A stretch of 64,000 nucleotides of DNA from JAVJST01 sp040219295. GTDB taxonomy: Bacteria > Pseudomonadota > Alphaproteobacteria > Rhodospirillales > Casp-alpha2. The DNA lies in contig JAVJST010000011.1 of NCBI GenBank assembly GCA_040219295.1, positions 558,001 to 622,000 on the forward strand. The letters are read 5' to 3'. Made by a program: the position numbers and the translations under genes. Under the pieces are notes generated by a model that had not been told where the DNA came from, made no database searches, and saw only the letters and a list, made by a program, of their open reading frames with translations. Positions 8,925 to 15,785 of this stretch are shown here, piece by piece; positions within the stretch are counted from its first letter, which is position 1, and every line of letters starts with the position of its first letter.

Positions 8925-8950
8925 GTCCTGGTCAATGGTCCAGAGTTGGT

Positions 8951-8969
8951 CTTTATAATGTTTATAAAG
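8951..8969. promoter_or_regulatory. Palindromic operator candidate upstream of irr
   Basis: CTTTATAA, spacer TGT, TTATAAAG: perfect 8-base arms, 26 bases upstream of the irr start codon. The 3-base spacer and the T-rich/A-rich halves echo the Irr box downstream, but the core is TTATAA rather than TTAGAA. It could be the autoregulatory site of irr, or simply a symmetrical promoter -10 region. Confidence 0.5.
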
Positions 8970-8978
8970 TAGTGCGCT

Positions 8979-9000
8979 GCGGCCTCATTGTAAAGGCCGC
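8979..9000 (-). terminator. Hairpin after fabI, candidate terminator
   Basis: GCGGCCT and AGGCCGC form a perfect 7-bp stem with an 8-base loop, 14 bases after the fabI stop on the minus strand. The following minus-strand sequence is only mildly T-rich, so termination would be imperfect. It separates the fab operon from irr. Confidence 0.5.
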
Positions 9001-9014
9001 GCAATGGAAACCCG

Positions 9015-9857
9015 TCAGGGTTCGTTGTTCAGCCTGTCGGGGTGCGGGATGCCGACCACATGATACCCGCCATCGACATGATGCACCTCGCCGGAAACCC
9101 CGTTGGACAGATCGCTGAGCAGGTAAAGCGCCGCACCGCCGAGGTCATCGAGATCGGCGTTGCGCTTCAACGGCGCGTGGGTCTGCGCCCAGCGGAAGGT
9201 GTGGCGCGCGCCGGCAACGGCACTGCCGGCAAGGGTGCGGACCGGACCGGCCGAAAGCGCGTTGACCCGGATGCCGTGCTCACCCAGATCGGCGGCGAGA
9301 TATCGCACGCTGGCCTCGAGCGCCGCCTTGGCGACACCCATCACGTTGTAATTCGGCACGACACGCTCGGAGCCCGAGAACGTCAGGGTCAGCAGGCTGC
9401 CGCCGTTGGTCATCAGCGGCAGTGCGGCCTTGGCGGTCGCGGTGAACGAGAAGCAGGACACGTCCATCGTGCGCCGGAAGTTGGTCCGCGTGGTATCGAC
9501 GTAGTGGCCGCTGAGCTCTTCCTTGTCGGAATACGCGATGGCGTGGACGACGAAGTCGATCGAGCCCATGGCATCGGCGACGGCGCCGAAGGCGCCGACG
9601 ATCGACGCGTCCTCCTCGACGTCGCATTGCACGACGACCGAGCTGCCGGTCTGTTCAGCCAGCGGCCGGACGCGTTTCTCGAGCGAGCCCCCCTGGTAGG
9701 TGAAGGCGAGGTCTGCGCCATGCGCGGCCAGCGTTCGGGCAATCCCCCATGCGATCGAGTGATCGTTGGCGACACCCATGATGACGCCCTTGCGGCCAGT
9801 CATCATGCGGGCCGGGGCCATTTGGTCTTTCGGAGCAATGCGTTCCTTGCCGGACAC
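9015..9857 (-). CDS. fabI: Enoyl-ACP reductase (NADH), FabI
   Basis: A short-chain dehydrogenase of 280 residues carrying out the last reduction of each fatty-acid elongation cycle. The FabI-type nucleotide motif IMGVANDHSIAWGIA is at residues 26-40. The catalytic pair is Y170-K177 in NYNVMGVAK, matching E. coli Y156/K163. The second active-region Tyr of E. coli FabI (Y146) is replaced by Phe in LTFSGSER, a variation I associate with the FabI of alphaproteobacterial fabA-fabB operons. The start is GTG 9857 with GGGA 8 bases upstream; an internal ATG near the MMTGRKG segment would trim about 18 residues. Third gene of fabA-fabB-fabI, 18 bases after fabB. Confidence 0.93.
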   Translation of the reverse strand: MSGKERIAPKDQMAPARMMTGRKGVIMGVANDHSIAWGIARTLAAHGADLAFTYQGGSLEKRVRPLAEQTGSSVVVQCDVEEDASIVGAFGAVADAMGSIDFVVHAIAYSDKEELSGHYVDTTRTNFRRTMDVSCFSFTATAKAALPLMTNGGSLLTLTFSGSERVVPNYNVMGVAKAALEASVRYLAADLGEHGIRVNALSAGPVRTLAGSAVAGARHTFRWAQTHAPLKRNADLDDLGGAALYLLSDLSNGVSGEVHHVDGGYHVVGIPHPDRLNNEP

Positions 9858-9875
9858 GTGCTAAGTCCCGTCTTG

Positions 9876-11096
9876 TCAATCGTGATACTTGGCGAATGCC
9901 AGGCTGGCGTTCGTCCCGCCAAATCCGAAACTGTTCGACAACACGCAGTCGAGACCCGCGTTGTCGATGCGCTGGGTGACGACCTTGGCGTCGCCGGCCT
10001 CGGGGTCGAGATTGTCGACATTGGCCGTCGCTGCAACAAAATCGTTGTTCAGCATGAGCAGGGAATAGATGACCTCGTGCGCACCGGTCGCCCCCTGGGA
10101 GTGACCCGTCAGCGACTTGGTCGACGAAATGTGCGGCCGATGATCGCCGAACACTTCCTGGATAGCACGAAGTTCTGTCATGTCGCCAGCCGGCGTCGAG
10201 GTGCCGTGGGCATTGATGTAGTCGACCTTCTTGTTGCCGAGACTCTTGGTCGCCATGCGCATGCATCGCACCGCGCCCTCACCCGACGGCGCGACCATGT
10301 CGACGCCGTCCGAGGTCGCGCCGTAACCGACGATCTCGCCATATATCCTGGCGCCGCGGGCCTTGGCGTGCTCGAGCTCCTCGACAACCACGACACCGGC
10401 GCCGCCGGCAATCACGAAACCGTCGCGATCGGCATCAAACGGCCGCGACGCCCGAGCCGGCGTGTCGTTGTACTTGGACGACAGCGCGCCCATGGCGTCG
10501 AACAGCACGGTCAAGGACCAATGCAGTTCCTCGCCGCCGCCGGCGATCACGACGTCCTGCTTGTCCCACTGGACCAGTTCGGCGGCATTGCCGACGCAAT
10601 GCGCGCTGGTCGAGCAGGCCGATGAAATGGAATAGCTCAGGCCCCGCATCTTGAAGGCCGTCGCCATATTGGCCGACACCGTCGAGCACATGGCCTTGGG
10701 CACGGCATAGGGGCCGATCCGTTTCGGACCCTTGTCGCGGGCAATATCAGCGGCGGCAACCTGAGCCGATGTCGACGGCCCGCCCGAACCCATGACCAGT
10801 CCCGTTCGTTCGCTCGAGACGTCAGCCTCGCTCAGTCCGGCATCGGCGATGGCGTCCTGCATGGCGACATAGGCATAGCCGGCGCCCGGCCCCATGAAAC
10901 GGAACAACTTGCGATCAATGCGTTCTTCGAGATCGATTTTCGGCGCGCCATGGACATGACTGCGGAAACCCATCTCGGCGTACTCGTCGCAGAAAACAAT
11001 GCCGGAACGGCTCTCGCGCAGACTATCGGTGACCTCGTCCAGCGTGTTGCCGATCGGCGAAACAATTCCCATTCCTGTGATAACGGCGCGTCTCAT
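9876..11096 (-). CDS. fabB: 3-oxoacyl-ACP synthase I, FabB
   Basis: A 406-residue condensing enzyme that elongates unsaturated acyl chains. The thiolase-fold triad is complete: C161 (SSACSTSAHC), H296 (NAHGTSTPAGD) and H331 (LTGHSQGA), very close to E. coli FabB C163/H298/H333. The N-terminal phrase RRAVITGMGIVSPIGN is characteristic of the family. It lies 9 bases downstream of fabA, the classic pair for the anaerobic route to unsaturated fatty acids; fabI follows. Confidence 0.97.
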   Translation of the reverse strand: MRRAVITGMGIVSPIGNTLDEVTDSLRESRSGIVFCDEYAEMGFRSHVHGAPKIDLEERIDRKLFRFMGPGAGYAYVAMQDAIADAGLSEADVSSERTGLVMGSGGPSTSAQVAAADIARDKGPKRIGPYAVPKAMCSTVSANMATAFKMRGLSYSISSACSTSAHCVGNAAELVQWDKQDVVIAGGGEELHWSLTVLFDAMGALSSKYNDTPARASRPFDADRDGFVIAGGAGVVVVEELEHAKARGARIYGEIVGYGATSDGVDMVAPSGEGAVRCMRMATKSLGNKKVDYINAHGTSTPAGDMTELRAIQEVFGDHRPHISSTKSLTGHSQGATGAHEVIYSLLMLNNDFVAATANVDNLDPEAGDAKVVTQRIDNAGLDCVLSNSFGFGGTNASLAFAKYHD

Positions 11097-11105
11097 GGCC
11101 CCCGT

Positions 11106-11621
11106 TTATCCTTCCGCACCCTCAGGCACTACCGTAACCCGCATACCCTCGATTTCATAGGCCAGTTTGCCGTCGACAAGCATCTGACCATCGCCGATCC
11201 CGAGCGTGATCTGACGGGCCATGACGCGTTTGACGTCGACCTTGTAAGTCACCAGCTTGCTGGTCGTCAGCACCTGATCGGTGAACTTCACGTTGCCGAC
11301 GCCCAGCGCCCGGCCCTTGCCCGGATTACCGGACCAACCGAGAAAAAAGCCGAGCAGCTGCCACAGGGCATCGAGGCCCAGGCAGCCCGGCATCACCGGA
11401 TCGCCGATGAAGTGGCAGCCGAAGAACCAGAGGTCTGGCTTGATATCGAACTCCGCGACGACCTCGCCCTTGCCGTGCGCGCCGCCATCGGCGGTGATCG
11501 ACGTAACCCGGTCGAACATCAGCATCGGCGGTGCCGGCAGTCGAGCAAACTCCGGCCCGAAAAGATCGCCACGTCCGTGCGCGATCAGCTCGTCGTAGGT
11601 GTAACTGGATTTCCGTTCCAA
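11106..11621 (-). CDS. fabA: 3-hydroxydecanoyl-ACP dehydratase/isomerase, FabA
   Basis: Bifunctional hot-dog-fold enzyme that dehydrates and isomerises the C10 intermediate, branching synthesis to unsaturated fatty acids. Catalytic residues H70 (FFGCHF) and D84 (PGCLGLDALWQL) match E. coli numbering exactly when translation starts at TTG 11621, giving 171 residues, the usual length. GAGAGG lies 9 bases upstream of this TTG. A longer in-frame extension to 11708 adds 29 residues unlike any FabA and was not used. First gene of fabA-fabB-fabI; the promoter must lie between 11622 and the pnp end. Confidence 0.95.
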   Translation of the reverse strand: MERKSSYTYDELIAHGRGDLFGPEFARLPAPPMLMFDRVTSITADGGAHGKGEVVAEFDIKPDLWFFGCHFIGDPVMPGCLGLDALWQLLGFFLGWSGNPGKGRALGVGNVKFTDQVLTTSKLVTYKVDVKRVMARQITLGIGDGQMLVDGKLAYEIEGMRVTVVPEGAEG

Positions 11622-11719
11622 GAAGCGCTGCCTCTCTTCTCCCAGACTGGCCGTTCTCGGCCCCCCATCTCCGGAGCGAACCTTATCCCAAGCGGTCGCC
11701 CAGACCAAGCGTGGCGAAC

Positions 11720-11758
11720 ACCGGCGGGAGCTTGGTTTTCCCCAAGCTTCCCGCCGGT
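11720..11758 (-). terminator. Terminator hairpin after pnp
   Basis: Very stable stem just after the pnp stop: ACCGGCGGGAGCTTGG (11720-11735) pairs with CCAAGCTTCCCGCCGGT (11742-11758) apart from one bulged base, with a 6-base loop. No T-run follows on the minus strand, so it may block 3' exonucleases as well as terminate. Confidence 0.7.
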
Positions 11759-11769
11759 TAGATCGTTCG

Positions 11770-13932
11770 TCAGCCGGCGTCCGCCGCCTTCTTTTCTTTT
11801 TTGTTCGGGATGCGGTCGCTGATGTCCTCGCCGGTTTCCTGATCGACAGCGCGAAGCGAGAGCTTCACCTTGCCGCGATCGTCGATACCGATGAGTTTCA
11901 CCTTCACCTCGTCGCCGACGTTGACCACGTCTGTCGTCTGACCGACGCGCTCGTTGGCGAGTTCGGAAATGTGAACGAGCCCGTCACGGCTGCCCATGAA
12001 GTTGACGAAGGCGCCGAAATCGACGGTCTTCACCACCTTGCCGGTGTAGATGACACCGATTTCCGGCTCCGCCGTGATTCCCTTGATCCAGTCGATCGCA
12101 GCCTTTGCGGCATCTTCGTCGACAGCGGCGACCTTGACCGTACCATCGTCTTCGATGTCGATCTTGGCACCCGTGGTCTCGCAGATTTCGCGGATGACCT
12201 TGCCGCCCGGGCCGATGACTTCACGGATCTTGTCCTTGTTGATCGTGAAGGCGGTAACCCGCGGGGCGTTCTGGCTCACGCCGTCGCGCGACTGGGTGAT
12301 GGCCTTGGCCATCTCGCCGAGAATGTGCAAACGGCCTTCCTTCGCCTGATTGACGGCCACCTTCATGATCTCCTCGGTGATCGAGGTGATCTTGACGTCC
12401 ATCTGCAGCGAGGTGATGCCGGTTTCGGTCCCCGCAACCTTGAAGTCCATGTCGCCGAGGTGATCCTCGTCGCCGAGGATGTCTGACAGAACGGCGAACT
12501 CATCGCCTTCCTTGATCAGGCCCATGGCGATACCGGCAACCGGCCGCGGCAGCGGCACGCCGGCATCCATCATCGAGAGCGACGAACCGCACACCGTCGC
12601 CATCGACGACGATCCGTTCGATTCGGTGATCTCGGAGACGACCCGGATGGTGTACGGGAAATCGTCCTTCGACGGCAGCAGTGGATTGACCGCCCGCCAC
12701 GCCAGCTTGCCATGGCCGATTTCACGGCGTCCGGTGAAGCCGAAACGGCCGGCCTCGCCCACCGAGTACGGCGGGAAGTTGTAGTGCAGCATGAAGTGCG
12801 AGCGGTACTCGCCTTCGAGCGCGTCGACGATCTGCTCGTCCTGGCCGGTGCCCAGCGTGGTAACGACCAGCGCCTGGGTTTCGCCGCGGGTGAACAGAGC
12901 CGAACCGTGGGCGCGCGGCAGAATGCCGACTTCCACGGCGATCGGGCGCACCGTCTTGGTGTCGCGGCCGTCAATGCGCTCGCCGGTCTTCAGGATGTCG
13001 CGGCGAACGATGTCGCTCTCGAGGCTCTTGAAGACATCGCCAAAGACCTTGCCGAGAAGCTCCTGGTCGACGCTCTCGTCGGCCTCGAGGCTTTCGAGCA
13101 CCGCGCTCTTGACCGCGGCGATCTTCTCCTGACGGGTCTGCTTGATCTTTTCGCCGTAGGCGGCACGGAGATCGGCTTCGGCCGCCGACTTGATCTTGTC
13201 GGAGAGTTCCGCCTTGCCTTCCGGCTCGCCGGCGAGCTCGATCGGATCCTTGGCGCAACTTTCGGCGAGATCGATGATCGCGTCGATGACCGGCTGGAAC
13301 GACTGGTGACCGAACGTCACGGCGCCGAGCATGATCTCTTCGGTCAGTTCGTGTGCTTCGGATTCGACCATCAGCACGCCTTCCTGGGTGCCGGCGACGA
13401 TCAGATCGAGATCACTCTCGTCCATCTGCTCCTCGGTCGGGTTGAGGATATACTCGCCGTCCTTGTAGCCGACGCGCGCGCCGCCGATCGGACCCATGAA
13501 GGGCAGGCCGGAGATAGTCAGCGCGGCCGAGGTGCCGATCATCGCGGGGATGTCGGGGTTGTTCTCGAGGTCATGGCTGAGAACAGTGCAGATCACCTGG
13601 GTCTCGTTGCGGTAACCCTTGACGAACAGCGGACGGATCGGCCGGTCGATGAGGCGCGAGGTCAGCGTCTCCTTCTCCGACGGACGGCCTTCGCGCTTGA
13701 AGAAGCCACCCGGAATCTTGCCGGCGGCGAACGTCTTTTCCTGGTAATGGACCGACAGCGGGAAGAAGTCCAAACCGGGCTTCGGCGTCTTTTCGCCGAC
13801 CACGGTGCAGAGGACTTTCGTTTCTCCGTACGTCGCGAGCACGGCCCCATCGGCCTGACGCGCGATCTTTCCGGTCTCGAGGACGAGTTTGCGCCCGCCC
13901 CAATCGATTTCTTTCCGGTATTCCTTAAACAT
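11770..13932 (-). CDS. pnp: Polyribonucleotide nucleotidyltransferase (PNPase)
   Basis: A 720-residue 3'-5' phosphorolytic exoribonuclease of the RNA degradosome. Two RNase PH cores (about 1-210 and 320-545) are joined by a helical linker. Then come a KH domain around 550-610, with the VIGPGGKVIREI phrase, and an S1 domain around 620-690, with VVKTVDFGAFVNFMGSRDGLVHIS. The charged C-terminus ends in KKEKKAADAG. Start ATG 13932 begins MFKEYRKEIDWGGRK and has AAGGA 9 bases upstream; an upstream ATG at 13965 has no good site. It follows rpsO, the conserved order, with a structured leader between them that could carry PNPase autoregulation as in enterobacteria. Confidence 0.97.
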   Translation of the reverse strand: MFKEYRKEIDWGGRKLVLETGKIARQADGAVLATYGETKVLCTVVGEKTPKPGLDFFPLSVHYQEKTFAAGKIPGGFFKREGRPSEKETLTSRLIDRPIRPLFVKGYRNETQVICTVLSHDLENNPDIPAMIGTSAALTISGLPFMGPIGGARVGYKDGEYILNPTEEQMDESDLDLIVAGTQEGVLMVESEAHELTEEIMLGAVTFGHQSFQPVIDAIIDLAESCAKDPIELAGEPEGKAELSDKIKSAAEADLRAAYGEKIKQTRQEKIAAVKSAVLESLEADESVDQELLGKVFGDVFKSLESDIVRRDILKTGERIDGRDTKTVRPIAVEVGILPRAHGSALFTRGETQALVVTTLGTGQDEQIVDALEGEYRSHFMLHYNFPPYSVGEAGRFGFTGRREIGHGKLAWRAVNPLLPSKDDFPYTIRVVSEITESNGSSSMATVCGSSLSMMDAGVPLPRPVAGIAMGLIKEGDEFAVLSDILGDEDHLGDMDFKVAGTETGITSLQMDVKITSITEEIMKVAVNQAKEGRLHILGEMAKAITQSRDGVSQNAPRVTAFTINKDKIREVIGPGGKVIREICETTGAKIDIEDDGTVKVAAVDEDAAKAAIDWIKGITAEPEIGVIYTGKVVKTVDFGAFVNFMGSRDGLVHISELANERVGQTTDVVNVGDEVKVKLIGIDDRGKVKLSLRAVDQETGEDISDRIPNKKEKKAADAG

Positions 13933-14077
13933 ACCAACGTATTCCTTACTTACACTTACGTACATGCGTACTGGGGTACGAACGGCCCATCCGCCCGCAT
14001 CCCGACCGATGTCATTCTAGACTTCCCAAATCATCGGCTTCGCAGTCCGTCCGGACCGAATACCCAAACGACTGCAA

Positions 14078-14108
14078 CCGGCGCGGAGACCCATTTCCCC
14101 GACGCCGG
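14078..14108 (-). other. Strong hairpin between rpsO and pnp
   Basis: CCGGCG-CGGAGA (14078-14089) pairs with TCCCCG-A-CGCCGG (14096-14108): 12 pairs including one wobble, one bulged base and a 6-base loop. It starts 33 bases after the rpsO stop and lies 146 bases before the pnp start. It may be a partial rpsO terminator or the double-stranded leader element that RNase III and PNPase use to autoregulate pnp in enterobacteria. Confidence 0.55.
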
Positions 14109-14140
14109 CGTTGTCCAAACTTGAGATGATCGAAGGTCAC

Positions 14141-14410
14141 TTAGCGGCGAATGCCGAGGCGCTTGATCAGATCTTCGTAGCGCTTGGCGTCCTTCTTCTT
14201 CACATAGTCAAGAAGGCGGCGGCGCTGACCCACGAGCATGAGAAGACCGCGACGCGAATGAAAGTCCTTGGCGTGAGTCTTGAGGTGCTCGGTAAGGTTG
14301 CCGATCCGTTCGGACAGGATGGCGACCTGCACTTCCGGCGAACCGGTGTCGCCTTTCTTGGTAGCGAACTCGTTGACGAGTTCCTGCTTGCGCTCTTGCG
14401 TAATCGACAT
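14141..14410 (-). CDS. rpsO: 30S ribosomal protein S15
   Basis: The 89-residue S15 is complete. It begins MSITQERKQELVNEF and contains the 16S rRNA-binding segment GDTGSPEVQVAILSERI and the HSRRGLLMLVGQRRRLLDYVKK helix. It is a primary binder of the central domain of 16S rRNA. It sits between truB (27 bases upstream) and pnp, the usual bacterial order. Confidence 0.99.
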   Translation of the reverse strand: MSITQERKQELVNEFATKKGDTGSPEVQVAILSERIGNLTEHLKTHAKDFHSRRGLLMLVGQRRRLLDYVKKKDAKRYEDLIKRLGIRR

Positions 14411-14437
14411 CGTGTACTCCGTTTCTAGATGTTGACG

Positions 14438-15364
14438 TCACATGTTCAGAACACGCAACGGGCGGATTTCGCCGCCGACCAAACGGACCAGAGCCACCAA
14501 CCGTTCATCCAGAAACGCACACGAAACTTGGGACTCGTGAACGTCTGTAAGCGGGGAACGGCGCGCCACCTCTTCGGCCGATATCGGCTGTCCGTGGCGA
14601 AGGCTCTGAGCCTCCTGTTCCGTCAAGGCCAGAGCCGGGATGTCGTCCAGCACGGTCTCGACAGGGAGCAGGGCTTCTCTGCGCGCGGGAATATGCCCAA
14701 GCGCATCCAGATTATCCAGTGAAATCTTATGTTCCTCGGAAAAACTTCCGACGGCGGTGCGGCGCAAAGCGGCCAGGTGTCCGACGGTTCCGAGGTGGCG
14801 CGCCAGGTCGCGGGCGAGCGAGCGGATATAGGTGCCCTTGCCGCAGACCACGTCGATCACCGCGTGATCCGCATCGGGCGTTTCGACCAGCGAAAGGGCC
14901 TCAATCGTCACCGTGCGCGGCAGCATCTCGGGCGCCTCGCCGCCGCGCGCCAAGTCGTAGGCACGACGGCCGTTGATCTTGATCGCGGAGTAGGCCGGCG
15001 GCGCCTGTTCGATCTCGCCGGTGAACGCCGGAAAGGCCGCTTCGACCTCGGCAGTCCGCGGCCGGACATCGCTGGTTTCCGTGACGTCGCCCTCGGCGTC
15101 GCAGGTATCGCGTTCCTCGCCCCAACGGATCGCCGCCCGGTAGGCCTTGCGGCCGTCCATTGCCCAGGAAACCGTCTTGGTCGCCTCGCCGAACGCGACC
15201 GGCAGCAAGCCGGTCGCCATCGGGTCGAGCGTGCCGCCGTGGCCCGCCTTCTGCGCCCCCAGCAGCCATCGGACCTTGCCGACGACCTGACTCGATGTCA
15301 TGCCCTGCGGCTTGTCGATGACCAGCCAGCCATGCACCGGATCGCCCTTGCGCTTGCGCGCCAT
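14438..15364 (-). CDS. truB: tRNA pseudouridine-55 synthase TruB
   Basis: A 308-residue enzyme isomerising U55 in the T-loop of tRNAs. The catalytic Asp is D47 in GHGGTLDPMATGLL, and the VHGWLVIDKPQGMTSS N-terminus is typical. The C-terminal part ends with the small domain containing IRPLRVLNM. It starts one base after the rbfA stop, so translation is probably coupled. Confidence 0.97.
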   Translation of the reverse strand: MARKRKGDPVHGWLVIDKPQGMTSSQVVGKVRWLLGAQKAGHGGTLDPMATGLLPVAFGEATKTVSWAMDGRKAYRAAIRWGEERDTCDAEGDVTETSDVRPRTAEVEAAFPAFTGEIEQAPPAYSAIKINGRRAYDLARGGEAPEMLPRTVTIEALSLVETPDADHAVIDVVCGKGTYIRSLARDLARHLGTVGHLAALRRTAVGSFSEEHKISLDNLDALGHIPARREALLPVETVLDDIPALALTEQEAQSLRHGQPISAEEVARRSPLTDVHESQVSCAFLDERLVALVRLVGGEIRPLRVLNM

Positions 15365-15365
15365 G

Positions 15366-15785
15366 CTATCCTGCGTCCTTGTCCGGCGTGTCGTCGCTCA
15401 TGACGGATTTCAGCAACGCGTCGATCTTGCCGGCTTCGTCAAAACTGGTGTCGCGCTCGAACTTGATGTCGGGCGCATAGCGCAGGTTGACCATGCTGGC
15501 GATCTGATGGCGAACAAAGGCGCGCGCCTTCTCCAGCGCTGCGACGATCGGCTCGGCGTTGGCGCCGCCGAGCGGCACCACGTAGGCGGTCGCGTTCTTG
15601 AGGTCGGGGCTGACGCGCACCTCGGTAACGGTAATCGTCGCGTTGGCGATCACCGGGTCGCGCAGGTCGCCGCGCTCGAGAACCCGGACGATGGCGTGGC
15701 GCAACTCCTCGCCGACGCGAAGCTGCCGCTGCGAGGGAGCCTTCCCGCCGACCGGAGATTTGCCGTGACCGGACCGTCCGCCCAT
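15366..15785 (-). CDS. rbfA: Ribosome-binding factor A
   Basis: A 139-residue 16S rRNA maturation factor needed for late 30S assembly and cold adaptation. The KH-like core is recognisable: QRQLRVGEELRHAIVRVL, ITVTEVRVSPDLKNATAYV and the final FERDTSFDEAGKIDALL. Start ATG 15785 shares its A with the infB stop (TGATG), showing translational coupling. A longer reading upstream is only the out-of-frame end of infB. Confidence 0.96.
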   Translation of the reverse strand: MGGRSGHGKSPVGGKAPSQRQLRVGEELRHAIVRVLERGDLRDPVIANATITVTEVRVSPDLKNATAYVVPLGGANAEPIVAALEKARAFVRHQIASMVNLRYAPDIKFERDTSFDEAGKIDALLKSVMSDDTPDKDAG

